DNA from: Maylandia zebra
Lineage: Eukaryota > Chordata > Actinopteri > Cichliformes > Cichlidae
NCBI RefSeq assembly: GCF_041146795.1
Contig: NC_135179.1
Coordinates: 27,143,047 to 27,207,046 of the forward strand
Reading direction: 5' to 3'
DNA: 64,000 nucleotides
The translations under genes and the position numbers were made by a program. This document shows, one piece after another, positions 1 through 13,128 of the stretch. The notes under the pieces are model-generated. The model saw only the letters and a program-made list of their open reading frames with translations, had not been told where the DNA came from and searched no databases. Each line of letters begins with the position of its first letter. The first letter of the stretch is position 1.

Positions 1-339
1 GGCACCCGACAACTTGAAACTTTTCTTGCTACGCTGTTTCCAGTACGACAGATAACAGCAGACAGTCATTAGCTAGCTAGCAGCTACCGCTAGCTAGCCG
101 AGGCCCCAACAGTGTGCTTCTGTCTACCAAAGAGAGAGAGTTCACAACCAATTCATGTCTTCAAAGTTGCCCCGGTCGTCTCTCTGCTGTCTTCTTCCAC
201 AAAATATCGCCAAGTACCATTAACATAAAGCCCAGTTCACCCCTCAGAACTCTTCGCAGATAAATATTTTAACCTGATAAGATTTAAAGAGTTATTTTGT
301 TGCACGTTGAGGACGACCCAGAAGACTGTTTTTATATGA

Positions 340-440
340 GGAGCCATCTTGCATTTATTCCTTCCTCCATAGCAGGCGGAGGCTGATTGGTTACAAGGGT
401 CGGAGAGAGCCAATCAAAACACGCGTTAAAAGAGGAAACG
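340..440 (-). promoter_or_regulatory. Probable minus-strand promoter with paired CCAAT boxes and a YY1-type start element
   Basis: Read on the minus strand, two NF-Y type CCAAT/ATTGG elements (ATTGG near 414-418 and CCAAT near 386-391 in opposite orientations) precede the motif CAAGATGGC (near 347-355), the YY1 element often found at vertebrate transcription starts. The sequence continuing left (1-340) has several CpGs and looks like a 5' untranslated first exon. The gene itself would lie outside the window to the left and cannot be named from this sequence. A short minus-strand frame starting at the ATG inside the YY1 motif runs about 36 codons, but I do not count it as coding. Confidence 0.4.
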
Positions 441-499
441 AATCGAAAGGGAAAAAACACCCGAAAAGAATACTTTTTTCTTCAGATGTGTCTATACAT

Positions 500-3400
500 T
501 GTTGCACCTTATATTGCTATAGTTATTTTTTATTCTATATGTTAGCAGCTTATATCATATTAACATATTAACAGCAGAATATGTGTCATAGTTATATCAT
601 TGATTGAATTTGCATCTAGTATAAAATTATTTAAGATGGATTTTTTTTTAAATGTTTCAGTGTATTTCCACAGAAATTGCAGACATTTCTCTCAGTCGTG
701 ATGATTCAACGTCTCAACTGAGCTTGAGCTGACCATGGTCCTGAAAGGTTCATCTTCTCAGTTTCTTGCTTTTCTTGTGTCTTCTTCCTTATAGAAGCAT
801 GAAGAAACACTAAAGGGGGCTAAAACACAAACACGTTACTTCCAAGGTAGCTGTTCTCATGAATACAAGCAAAAAAGTGGCGACTATCATTTCTCAGTAT
901 GTCTTTAAATGACACCTTTCATAGCCTTTAATTCTGTCAAAAGTGTGATTATTCAGTGTTCATGTGTGGTGTAGCCACTTTCATCCCAATATGTGGCCTT
1001 TGTTTTTCTTTGCAATGAGACATAAAGGATGAATTTAAAAAACCTCAATTGCCTTGTCACAGACCACAGGATTCGTGAAGTGCTGTCATACAAATCAAGC
1101 TTCTTTGTTTATTTTAAGTGTAGTTTTCTAGTCTATCAAGCATCTACAACAATATTTTTTGTATGAGAAAAAAAACACCAGATTGCAGATACACAAGCTG
1201 TCACGTAGACTAAGCACAGCATGCACAGTGCACAAAGAGTTTTAAGTGTCATGGATAGTATTATAGATAGTACTGTAAAGAACTCAGGCCTTTGGAATTA
1301 TTTCAATTCAGTGATTTGAACCTGAAATGATTTTTTTATCACATAATGAATATCCTGTCTTTTTTCAGATTTTTTTTTTGTTATGAAACATTGTTATGCA
1401 ATATCTAAAATAAGCACAGGGCAGTGCGATTTGGAATGCAATCTGTGCTCACATTTAGATTACACCAAATCCCACTTATATAGGTTTAGAGAGGATTATA
1501 AAAGTCATTTTAATTCAAATACGTTTAATCTTGTATTTTTTCTCCACAACATAATTAAATTAGTGAACATATTCTCTTGATTTAGTTTACTGAAACCTGA
1601 ACATTTACTGTCACCATCCTCCCGTCTGTTCTGTGCTGGATATCAAGTGCAGTTGATTTCACTGATTGCACAACAACACATCTATAGTTAGGCTTTTTTA
1701 ACAGGTTTAAAAAAGAATAGGAACACTTTTTAGACAAAGAATTGGAAAACTAATGTAAAAATGTGTGGAACAATATTTGTCTGAAAAAATAATATCACAA
1801 GAGAGTTACTTCATCCATGCCTGAAGTGGATTTTCTGCAGAAATACCTGCAGTTATTTGAAATGAAGCGATCATAAATATAGGCCTGACAGTTCTCAGAT
1901 CACAGCTACAAACATTCTACAGCCACAGTCACAGTGCAACATATCAGGAGCCCACATCTCTTTTCAATTGACTGCTAAGATCTCGATGATATTTATGTAT
2001 TTGTACTATCTGTACTGTCTTTTGAACGCAGTTGTGGCAAATACATAAACTAAACATGCAATATGATAGAGAATATATTTCTTAGAGCTTCACTTTTTTA
2101 TCCCTCAGTGTGTGTAAAGTGTATGAGCTCATAAATCTTGAGGAGGATCAGTTGCTGTTGAGCATTAAAATGTAACTGTTTTTTTATTTTTCCTCTTTGT
2201 TTGTGTGTAATGTCCCAATGTGATCCCTGTTTAATCTGTAAGTGGACTCTCATTAAAACTAAACCACGCTTTTAACAATATTACATCAAATTTACTGAAT
2301 ACGTGTTAGCTCAGTACAGTGTGAGCGTTTGTAATGCTTAGCTAGCTAGGTGACACTGGATTATAGAAACAGCAGAGCCATTTGAAGGCTTAACACTCTG
2401 TCTCACACTGAGCTTTAAAACTCTAACAGAATTATTTTACCCAACTAAAAAACTTTTTTACTGTGTCATAGAACTAATTTAGCACGCTGCATCTCATCAA
2501 CAATTAGAAAGCTAATGTTAGCATGCTAATGTTAGCACCTTGTCACTTGACAACCATCTTGAAACCCCTCGGGGTTATTGGCATTTTTTTGAAGCAATAT
2601 CTTAAAGATCGATTATAAATATATTGATCAATCATAGAATATATGTATATATGCACCACATCTCCTCCTTAACAGTTTGGCCTATCTGAACAGAAGTTTG
2701 CATGATCATCACAGAGATTATTAACATCTTTTTTTTTTTTTAAGATTTATTATATATCCCAAATCGTTTGATTTTAGTATGTATTATATTCATCTTATCA
2801 TCCTCCCACGAATTTGGTGTTATATTTGCCGTTTGTTGCAAAAGTCATACTCAACCCATATCACTCATGTAGCTTAAAGATCATCAAATTTTCTGACCGC
2901 CACAGAATTTTGTTTGAGTTGCCACTAAATGCAATATGAAGAATTAGAAATAAAGTCCTTAAATATCACAGAGAAACAGCTAAACAAACAACAATTCATT
3001 CAAGTAAAGTCGAAGACTTTTTGGACGATCATCAGGCCTGCACAGACCCTACAGCAAGTACTGCTAAACCTTAGGTTAAACTTCAATTTCAAAATGTTTT
3101 GTGGATGTTGGCAATCATTACTGTGTTATATACAGAATAATATAAATTAATTACAACGGAGGCAGCAGTTTGAGGTTAAATAATGACCCTGTGGGTAACT
3201 GACAGCCTGGATGTGAATCCAGTAGGGTACAATGTGTATTACAATTGGGACTGTGAATTATTGACCAGTAATAATGGTCATTTTTACTGGCCATACCAAC
3301 ATTATGACATTCCATGTAAACGTCACAACCAAGGTTTACAGATGAATTTTAGTTGTCTTTAAAACTGAACAAGTTTCTCTTTAGCCTGACTATGTAGCTT

Positions 3401-5100
3401 GCGGGGAAAATAAACAATACACATATGTATTTATTATCACAATATGAAGTAGTATTATTAAAGACAATAAGCAAAATGAAATAACTTAACCAGGCATGTC
3501 TGTGCCGCTCAGACACTGACAGAAATAATTAACAGTTATTACTTTACTTTTACATTACTTTTTATAAAAATAATGGACTAACACAAACATTTTGAGATAA
3601 AACTACTGACATTTTTGATACAAAATGCCTGGTACAGGGATACTGAATGACAGTTCAGGATCTCTTTAATGCCTTCTTGCCAGTATCCACTTTGCTTGTT
3701 TGAGTTTTGCTTTTGGCTAGCGCATGGAGACAAGGAGTCACTTTCACACTATACCATTCAGATGTGGGTGGACCTAAAAGTCCATTCTCAGCAGTGTAAG
3801 CTACTCCCTATTGGTCCTTTAAATCTTCACAGTACTGTATCTTTCTGAGGAATGCCTCAAGCCAAGATAGCACTTAATTAACCAGCTGCTGACAGTCTCA
3901 TGTTTCATGTTGCAACCATGAGTCATTCTTTGACTGTGAAGTCAAGTGATAACCTCAAGGACTACAAATGAAGCTGATGCTGAAGTGCCAATAAGTTCTT
4001 CTAATCCTCTAATAGCCATTTCAAATGCTCTATCTGACATCACTTTTAGTTTCTGGTATTAGTTATTCTATTAGACTGTGTGCAGTTGATACAGTTGGCC
4101 TGTTGCACTAGTACAGCATCTGGATTTATGTTGTTAACCAAGGTTTCTAGCATCATCATAGCTTCAGGTGATAAAAAACACATTTTATGGTTTCAATAAA
4201 AGTCCAAAACCAGTTGACAATGTCATAGCAGCTACATAAAAATGTTATATAGAGTCTAAGGTGAATAACGATTCTCACAAACAGTCAACTGTGACAGGTG
4301 CTCTATGTTGTTAAGCTAAGAAAATCAAAAGACATGTTATTTTCTGTGTCTTTGTGTAGTTAAAGCAGCAGCTGGACTCCCCTGGCATCATTGTTGCTGA
4401 AGTTTGCAGGAACTGGCTAAATTTGGCCCCGGTGGTTTGATTGTTTAAAGCACAGGCTGTAAACAGTCATATACAGGAGACTTTTGAACAGCTAGAAAGG
4501 TGAGAGGTTGGTGACAAGAAAACTCATGAAACATGGCACGGCGAAATAAAGTGTGACCTTCAGAAATACAACTGGCTTGAAATAAAAACGATGAGGAGGT
4601 GGCAACACTTTTGAAAGAAGTTGCTATGAAAGAGAAAAGTCAAACTGAAGACAAAAATAAAATCCTTGAAAACATTATGAAAATATCTTTAGAAAAAACT
4701 TTTTTACTTGTTGTTTCATTGGTGACACTTGACTGTTTTCTTCTCTGTTGATTACAGTCAGATAATTAATCACATTACCTGAAATGTAACCTGATTTAAG
4801 GCCAGTTACATACTGATAACTATGTGACTTGACAAGTAAATTAAAATCTACTAGCTTCTTCTCCCTCTGGTTTTCTCAAAAATGCTTTACAACTAAATGT
4901 ACGGCAGCTAGGACTAGGATTTGTTTGTGCTGTGTGAACGCATTTGGGCTCATTTCAGTTTAAATGACAAATCTTTCTTGTTAAACTCCTTTAGTCGTTG
5001 CGATTGTCTTTCCAAATTTAAAACTCAGTTTTCAGCCAAACAACATGAATCACAGCAATGTGTTGCAACGTGCGCCTGGGAGTAAGCAGTCCTCACACTC
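500..5100. other. Intergenic AT-rich DNA, no gene seen
   Basis: No frame longer than about 75 codons and none with recognisable homology. The stretch holds homopolymer A/T runs and scattered short repeats. I see no splice-compatible exon chain, no RNA gene and no full-length mobile element. Confidence 0.6.
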
Positions 5101-5121
5101 ATCTCCCTTTACTGCTGTCTT

Positions 5122-7395
5122 GTGAACAGAGACGTGGAGAAACAAGAACCTTTGTCTGCCTACCCTGAGGGAGCAGATACAACTTCACAGCTAAAGAATG
5201 ACTTGATTCTGAGAGGAGCTTGCTCTTTATTTTGGTTTGTCTATTTTTCTAACTTCTTCCTGTTTGCTAACCAATTTTCTAACCACAGACTTCTACTGTT
5301 TTGGTCAAAATGGAGATGGACCCCAGAAAAGGAGGATGCTCTGAGAGACTGCTATGACACCACAGACTGGGATGTGCTCCTGAGCCCACATGGTGAGGAC
5401 ATAGAGGGGGCGACACACTGTCTTACAGACTACCTCAACTTTTGTGTGGACACGGTCGCCCCTGCTAAGACGGTACGGTGTTATCCTAATAACAAACCGT
5501 GGGTAACACAGGAAGTCAAAGCTGTCCTCAACATGAAGAAGAAGGCTTTCAGGAGCAAAGTGAAGGAGGAGATGAAAGCAGCACAGCGGGAGGTGAAACG
5601 CTGCCTGAGGGAAGCAAAGGACACCTACAGGAGGAAGGTGGAGCAGAAGTTGGAGAGGAACAATATGAGGGAGGTCTGGAATGGTGTGAAAACCATCACA
5701 GGCCACAACACCAAGAAAAGCACAGTGGGGGGGACTGTGGAGAAGGCAAACGAACTCAACAACTTCTTCAACAGGTTTGACCAGCCCACAACCCCCCCAC
5801 CCTCACCCTCACCTTCACTACAGAGTCCTCTCCCCACTCTCCTGCCTCCCTCGCTTCCCCCCCTTCCTGACACCATGACACCCCCCTCCTCCAATCCCTC
5901 TCTCAGCAGCAAGACATCTCCCCCCCTCCCCTCCTCCCAAACATCTCCCAGTGTCACAGTGGATCAGGTCAGGAGGCAACTGAGGAAGCTTCGCCCCAGA
6001 AAGGCAGCAGGCCCAGACAAGGTGTGTCCTAGGATGCTAAAGGCGTGTGCTGCTGAACTTGGGGAGCCGCTACAACGAGTCTTCAACCTCAGTCTGCGAC
6101 TGGGGAGAGTGCCCGCCCTATGGAAGACATCCTGCATCGTCCCGGTCCCCAAAAAGAACCGGCCCAATGAGCTGAATGACTTCCGACCGGTGGCACTGAC
6201 GTCACATCTTATGAAGACTCTAGAGCGGCTCTTCCTCAACCTCCTCCGACCACAGGTACAACATGCCCAGGACCCACTACAGTTTGCATACAAGGTGGGT
6301 GTCGGAGTGGAGGATGCCATCCTGTACCTCCTACACAGAGCCCACTCACACCTGGATGGGGGAAAAGGCACGGTCAGGATCCTGTTTCTTGACTTTTCCA
6401 GTGCCTTTAATACCATCCGGCCCTGTATGCTTCAGGAAAAACTGAACAGGATGGAGGTGGACCCCTGCCTGGTGGCTTGGATCTCCGACTACCTCACCGA
6501 CAGACCACAGTACGTCAGGCTGAAGGACATCACGTCTGACACAGTGGTCAGCAGCACAGGAGCACCACAGGGAACTGTGCTGTCCCCTCTTCTCTTCACC
6601 CTGTACACCTCTGACTTCTGCTACAACTCTGAATTATGCCATATTCAGAAGTTTGCAGATGACACGGCCATCATGGGGTATATCTGGGATGATCAGGAAG
6701 AGGAGTACAGAAGTCTGGTGAGGAACTTTGTCGCATGGAGTCACACAAACCACCTGCAACTCAACACCTCAAAGACTAAGGAACTGGTTGTGGACTTCGG
6801 GAGGTCCAGAGAAGGTCCACTGCCGGTTCAGATAGAGGGGGAGGAGGTGGAGGTGGTCAACAAGTACAAGTACCTCGGGCTGTGGGTGGACAATAAACTG
6901 GACTGGTCATGCAACACAGAGCACCTGTATAAAAAAGCCCAAAGCCGACTGTACTTCCTCAGGAGGCTGAGGTCTTTTAACATCTGCAGGAAGCTCCTGA
7001 GGATGTTTTACCAGTCAGTGGTTGCTGGAGTACTTTTCTATGCTGTGGTGTGCTGGGGGAGCAGCACAGCAAAGAAGGACTCATCCAGGCTGGAGAAACT
7101 GATCAGGAGGGCTAGCTCTGTGGTCGGCATGAAGCTGGACACTCTGGTGACAGTGGCAGAGAAAAGGACATTAAAGAAACTGATGGACATTATGGACAAT
7201 GCTGGGCATCCTCTGCACACGGCCATAAACAACCAGAAGAGTCTGTTCAGTGACAGGTTGCTTCTCCCCAAGACAAGAACTAACAGACTTAAAAACTCCT
7301 TTGTCCCACACGCCATCAGACTGTTTAACTCCTCTCTGGAGGGGAGAGGGAGGGGAAACAGGAGGACAAAGGAGGGGGGAACAACTAAGCTGTAG
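5122..7395 (+). pseudogene. LINE reverse transcriptase, truncated ORF2-like open frame
   Basis: An uninterrupted frame of 757 codons. It opens at a GTG only because the LINE joins upstream host sequence in frame, and there is no genuine initiator ATG at the start. Order: host-derived residues 1-55, the linker after the endonuclease, a basic stretch with K-rich helices (about 125-195), a proline/serine-rich linker (about 220-275), then the RT domain. RT motifs visible are the R-K-A-A-G-P-D region (about 295), the F-L-D-F-S-S-A-F-N motif A (about 420), the G-A-P-Q-G-T-V-L-S-P-L-L-F motif B (about 480) and the F-A-D-D catalytic motif C (about 510). All catalytic aspartates are intact and there is no stop or frameshift across 2.2 kb, suggesting a young copy. 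Without an endonuclease it should not be autonomous. Confidence 0.85.
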
Positions 7396-7650
7396 TGCCT
7401 CTGTACCTCACTGTACAATACCTTGTGCAATACTTTTTGTAAATAGTCAACAGTGCAATAGACTCAATACTTGAAATGTGCAATTCACTTGTATTTTTAT
7501 TTTTTTATTCCTATTTATTCTATTTATCCCCTTTGTATATTTTATTTATATTTGTCTCTGTATTTATATATGTGTGTGTGTGTGTGTATATATATATAAC
7601 AGTTCTGTAACTGTAACTTCGGTCGTTGCTGTGCTTTTTTTGGAAGTTAG
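5290..7650 (+). mobile_element. 5'-truncated non-LTR retrotransposon (L2/Rex1-like LINE) with open reverse-transcriptase frame
   Basis: The element carries the C-terminal part of the endonuclease/RT polyprotein, a 3' UTR and an AT-rich tail that includes a (TG)n(TA)n run at 7570-7598. The similarity appears to begin around 5290, where the linker after the endonuclease domain starts (W-T-P-E-K-E-D ... T-T-D-W-D-V). The full endonuclease domain is missing, so this is a 5'-truncated insertion, the usual outcome of target-primed reverse transcription. The 3' boundary is estimated, because I could not find convincing target-site duplications. Assignment to the L2/Rex1 side of the Jockey/CR1 group rests on the look of the RT motifs and is tentative. 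Confidence 0.8.
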
Positions 7651-7995
7651 ACATTAGTCTCACCTCCATTCTGAAAGAGTTATTCTGTGCTGTTGTGCGG
7701 CACCCAGCAAAATCAGGTGTGTGTGTTATCACACATGAACAACACCCATCTGAAAAATGTTTGTCCTGAACTCTCTGTACTGAAACTGTGGGGGCTGCTT
7801 TCCTGTTGGATTACTATAAAATATGTTTCCTTGTGATTCTTTCTGAAATCCAGTCAAGGACAGGAGGCTTTTGCAGCATGGGGTTGTGAAATCACAGTGG
7901 TGTTTCTGTTTATAATACACTCTTATTATCCTTGTAGTGTAGTTAAGGACGTAGCCACTTACTTTATCAGATTGCAGTATATTACACATGTCATA

Positions 7996-8801
7996 CACTC
8001 ACTGGCTGCTTCATCAGGTACACCTGTTTAGCTGCTTGTTAATACAAATATCTAATTAGAATTAGTCATGTGGATGTGGTTGAGACAACCTGGTTAAATT
8101 CAAATGGTAATTTACACGACTTTAAACGTGGCATAGTTGTTGAAGCCATCTCAGGGTTTACAGAGAAAGATCTGAAAAGAGAAAATATCAAGTGACCTGC
8201 AGCTCTCTGGGGTCTCTGGCTCTTTGATACTAGATCTTAGGAATGGCCAGACTGCTTCAAGCTGACAGGAACGCAATAGTAACTCGAATTCTCACTTGTT
8301 AAAATCAGGATATGTTGAAAAGCATCTTTGAATGCACAACATGAACTTTGTAGCAGATGCGCTACAGCAGCAGAAAACCACACTGGGTGCTAATCTTTTC
8401 AGCTAAGAACAGGAAACTGAGACTACACATGGGCTAACCAAGATTGTACAAGACTGGAGAAAATGTTGTTTTCAGGTTTCAATTTGTGGTGCAACATTTA
8501 GATGGTTGGGTCAGATTTGACATAAAAAGAAATAAAAACATGGATCTACCGGGCCAACAAGCTGCTGGTTGCTCCATAGACACCCTGTTGCAATCCAGTA
8601 GAGAGGGAGATTTGCATCATGCATATGCAGCTGAGAAATCTGTGTGATAGTGTTATATCAATACGCATCAAAATCCCTGAGGAATGATTCCATCATGTAG
8701 TTGGATCAATCTATGAATCTATGTAAAATTAAGGCAGTTCTGAAAGCAAAAGAGAGTCCAACCTGGTAGCAAAATGTACCTAATAAAGTGGCCGGTAAGT
8801 A
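7996..8801 (+). mobile_element. Decayed Tc1-like transposon (family A)
   Basis: The ends are recognisable inverted repeats: a left end beginning CACTCACTGGCTGC and a right end finishing in a sequence related to CCTAATAAAGTGGCCGG. Both abut TA, the Tc1/mariner target. Internal blocks are clearly derived from a fish Tc1-like transposase gene (for example the stretch before 8200, and 8340-8420), but the frame is full of stops and large internal parts are missing. It cannot encode transposase. The same family recurs near 14960-15630, 41840-42260, 45695-45916, 48748-48935 and 53805-54040. Confidence 0.75.
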
Positions 8802-9004
8802 TATGCAACATGCAGTAGGCAGTAGTATAACATGTAGAAGGATGAAGCCCTTCTTATGCAGATAAAACTCTGCTGTAAAAGACTCTTTTTATGCACATTA
8901 TTTCTTCACTATCCAAATTATTGAATCCTGGTGTTTCAATCACTTCCATGTTCACAGATGTATGAAATCAAGCACCTAGTGATGCAGACTGCTTCTGCGA
9001 GTAT

Positions 9005-9700
9005 TTGTGAAAGAATGGGTCACTCTCAGCTGCTTAGTGAATTCCTGTGTGGATGTACAACAAGTCCACTCGTGAAAGTTCCTCACTACTAAATATTCCA
9101 CAGTCAACTGTTAGTGGTGTTATAACAAAGTGAAGTGATTGGGAAAGACAGCAAGTCAGCCATGAAGTGGTGGACAATGTAAAATCTCAGAGCAGGGTCA
9201 ACAGATGCCCAGGAGCAGAGTGTGCAGATGTCGCTAACTTGCTGCAGAGTCAGTCGCTACAGACCTCCAAGCTTCATGTAAGCTTCAGATGAGCTCAAAA
9301 ACAGTGCGTAGAGAACTTCATGGGCTTCACTGGTCAAGCAGCATGCATCTAAGCCTTACATCACCAAGAGCAATGCAAACTTTGGGTGCAGTGGTGTAAA
9401 GCATGCCACCACTGGACTCTAGGGCAGTGGACACATGTTCTCTGGAGTGATGGAACAGGCTACTCCACTGGTAATCCAATGAACGAGTCTGGATTTGTTA
9501 GCAATTTCATGCTCCCAACTATATGGGAACAGTTTGAGGATGACCCTCTTCCTGTTCCAACATGACTGCACACCAGTCCATAAAGCAAAGTCCATAAAGA
9601 TATGGATGAGATGGTTTGGTGTGGAAGAACGTGACTGGCCTGCACAGAGTCCAGACCTCAAGTCAATGGAACACCTTTCGAATGAATTAGAGCATATAAT
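9005..9700 (+). mobile_element. Decayed Tc1-like transposon (family B) with DDE remnants
   Basis: The copy retains the order of a fish Tc1 transposase: an N-terminal helix-turn-helix part (about 9010-9260), then the catalytic region. In the frame starting at 9495 one can read F-Q-H-D-C-T-P-V-H (second Asp of the DDE triad) and Q-S-P-D-L near N-E-L-E (the DD34E glutamate region). Upstream parts have frameshifts and a central deletion, so the copy is dead. It is a different family from the element at 7996. Confidence 0.75.
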
Positions 9701-10119
9701 CACTGTGAAGGCAGACAAATACTTTTTTTTGCATTTACTGTTTAACTTGTTTCTATTTCTATTCTGTTTTTCCATGACATATGTTCCTAAAAAACAAAAA
9801 CAAAAAATGACAAAAATGACAGACTGACCGAACAAATAAACAAAGCCCAGTGGAAGAGTCTTTGGTTTAATGCCTGCTAGTGAGGTTGCTGACTTTTTTT
9901 TAGGCTCAACTCAAAATCTCAGACTTCAAAAGTGTTGATAGATTTGCTTTCACAATGTGCAACTTCCAATCCCAGAATTTCTGATTTAAAGAAGATTTGG
10001 GAGAATACCAGGCAATGTCAGACTTTATGTAAACAAACCATGTACCTGTTAGTCTGGTTAATTCATTAGTGGTGATATGTCTACTGCTGCTTTGAAATTT
10101 TACTACAGAAAAGTACAAT

Positions 10120-11585
10120 AGGTCATTTAACTAACCTTTACTGCCCTTTCTTGAAATGACAAGGCCACGCACCAAACACATAAAAGAAAAAAGGTGTGTG
10201 AGTTAGTTGCAGCTTTTATGCCAAAATATGGGAGGATATAATCTGAGTAAGATAAAACAGAGTTGTGAACTTCTGGTGAACTTACATGCACAGATTAGTA
10301 GAGGAAGCAACATATACAAAGCAAGAAGACTACGTCACTTTATGTCCTCCTCCACAGGAAGCTTTCTGCAGCCCACAGCCTAGATCGGAAATTCTATTTT
10401 TGTAGGTTTGCCACATCACGACAGGCAGGAAGACATGCTTCAGAGGTTTATTTGGAAGCGTTGTTTCAGTCAGGCTTGACCACATTGTTTTATAACAGGA
10501 ACTTGCTGAAATTAGGGTTTTCTTTAAAGACCCGGGAGTTAATAAATAAAAACGTGGAAGTGGAAGGAAACCAAATTGGTTTAGAGTTTATCTAAGCAAC
10601 AAGAGAGTGGTTTTACGTCTTAAGTCTAGAGCTTAACAACTGTAGTTGCATTTTAACCACATAATTGTATAACTTTAGAGGCAGTCTAACGCACACTCAG
10701 TTGAATAGCTGGCTGACGTGTTTAGGATATTACTCGGTCAACTGTCTGATAAAGATGATTTTATAGCTCACAAGAGAGAATACACAATAGATGTAAAGCT
10801 GAAGAGAAAAGCAGCATAAGAAATGTGGCACACACTGCCCTCTGCAGACTGTGGGTTGTCTTTTCAAAAAATGTCCTTAATGTACATATCCAACATATTG
10901 TAAAAGGTGTGAAACACAATGTAAGCATAACAGATGTAGACATAAAACAAATGCTTTCATTCACAGCTTGTCTTTTCCTTTTAGCTGCCACCAGGATGCT
11001 GTGTCAAACAAACAAATGTTAAACAAATGACAACGGAGTAGGGAAGGCACACATGTACCAGGGATGTTATAGATCTGACTCTGATTTTGCAAAATTAAAA
11101 TATGGAAAATTTCTGTATTGGATCGCAACACACTTGTCTTGTTAATTGATTATTTTGATCCTACACAACATGTAACACCCACTCAGACATTTCATCAGTA
11201 TGCACTCTCATACTGAGCCACAAGTGTCACTTAATATTCTCTTTTTACTACATTAAGCGAGCCATTTTTAAACTCTGTTTTTGCTCATCTTAAGTAATTT
11301 CAATTGTTTTGGTGTCAGACTGATTTTTAACTTTAACACATTTATTTGGTTGTATTCTGCTTCACTTATTAAATCTATTGGTTATGTGTAAGTTAAAAAT
11401 TTCTTCTGACTGAATGACTAAAATTTAGCATGGAGCAGTCAGCTGCTAGGGACAATCAGTACAATTAAGATAAAGCCACTTGACAATGACCTATAAATTA
11501 TTCATTAACCTCTGTTGTTACGGACATCTTAGCAGAGAATCCGTTTTAAATAATTTTAGGCACTTTGTTACTTGAAACCTGTTAC
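10120..11585. other. Intergenic, no gene seen
   Basis: AT-rich sequence without an ORF I can support or a recognisable repeat boundary. Short frames at 10761-11022 are unsupported. Confidence 0.5.
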
Positions 11586-11589
11586 AAAT

Positions 11590-12330
11590 TTGTTCCAATC
11601 TCTTTAGTTGAATCTTTGGAAAATGCCAAAGACACCACAGTCTGATAGACATAAATAGAATTTTTGCAGGAACAAGATGATTCTCAAAGAGCTGTTACAG
11701 GACCTGACACAGGACCTTCTGTTCATCCATCTACTGCTCACTGAAACCTCATCAGAAGCTTCATCAGGAGAACCGTCACCATGTTTCTCTTCTTAAGAAA
11801 TGCCAAGGTATACAAAATTACACAAGAACTGCGCTGAGAACCAGTGTAAATACAAAACAGACTTATGGAGTGATCAATCTAGATTTGAAATTTTCCAATC
11901 AAATTAGGGTCATACATACAGAAGATGTCAGGAGAGATACAATAGTGAGTGTCTACAGCCGTAAAACATAGTGGCAGCTGTGTCATGGTTTCAGACTGCA
12001 TTTGAACCAGTCTGTTGGGGAGAAAAGTACCATCAGATTATAATCTATTTCAGTACCATCTGGAAATCATCTGATTGCCAACCGCTTCAATTTTTAGTAC
12101 AACAATGATCCCCAAACAGTGCCAATACAATAAAAGCAATGCAACACCATCAACCATTGATGGGCCTCCTTAGAGCCCAGATTATTATAGCAGACAAAGA
12201 ACAGAATAAAAGCCAACACCCAAAGAAGAGCTCCTTCCAGAAGTGTGGAGAACTATTCCAAAAGAAATCACGAGGAGAACTCAGAATGTGTTGAAGAATA
12301 AAGCTGGTCATATTTTTGTAGCAAAGTCAG
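11590..12330 (+). mobile_element. Highly decayed Tc1-like transposon (third family)
   Basis: Broken frames resemble Tc1 transposase: a block reading D-L-W-S-D-Q-S-R-F-E-I-F near 11860-11900 corresponds to the family's W-S-D-E-S-K-F catalytic region with the first Asp, and later blocks near 12085-12270 correspond to the N-D-P-K-H and P-D-L-N-P-I-E segments. Many stops and indels are present. No clear terminal repeats were found, so the boundaries are approximate. Confidence 0.6.
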
Positions 12331-12474
12331 AAATGAGTTTTTCCTAGATGATTACTACACCACATGTTGAACGTTAAATCAGAGAATCAGAAGTGATGGT
12401 AAGTTGCAGTCATGCAAGCAGCAGTTATACTTAATGATACATATTGCAACAAATCCACTGGACTAGAATCACAG

Positions 12475-13128
12475 TTTAACACAGGTTTATATTTTATTTA
12501 AAACAGTCATTGTAGAATGCACTCTGTCCTCCATCCACATGAGAACATTTACTCTGCTAATACTGTACGTTGTGACATCTAGGGGGTATATTATTTCCTT
12601 GTCTTACAAATGACATTCATCCAAACAAACAAAAATAGTTTTTGTGGAAAAAACCCACAAAGCTACAGAAACATTAACTCTCACGTCAACTACAAAACAA
12701 TGTCAATCCCCTTTTGTTACTGCAGTTTTAACTTATACTAATAGTCACAATGGCTAAAGGCACAAAGTAACTGTACATATAGTATTTCTGAAATACTTTG
12801 GCTTAACTGAATACGAGACTTTTGGTCTGTAACGCAGTAACAGTGACAGTGGATACAGGGTGCAAACTGTGCCAAGAGGCAATTCACAACTACATTCTTA
12901 CCTGAACCATCTTGAAAAACAAATAAGAAAACTACAGCAGACTTGGCATATTGCACATTGTGTACTGTGATTCAAAGTGCTGCACCAATCTCATCAAGAC
13001 TCTTCAAATTAAAAACAAGATTTTTTTCTTTTCTTTTTTCCTCCCTCTTCGTCTTGTTCTGATCCGGTGAAATCGATGGCAGTATCTTAACTCTACCTCT
13101 TCCAAAATGACTAAACCTTGGAAATCCA
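12475..13128 (-). other. ccnj: ccnj 3' untranslated region
   Basis: About 650 bases follow the ccnj stop codon on the minus strand before an AATAAA poly(A) signal (plus-strand TTTATT at 12493-12498). No competing ORF. The exact cleavage site is inferred. Confidence 0.55.

Noticed and set aside
5305-5957. Long minus-strand open frames over the LINE
   Set aside because: They are antisense shadows of the reverse-transcriptase frame, with composition dictated by the proline-rich linker.
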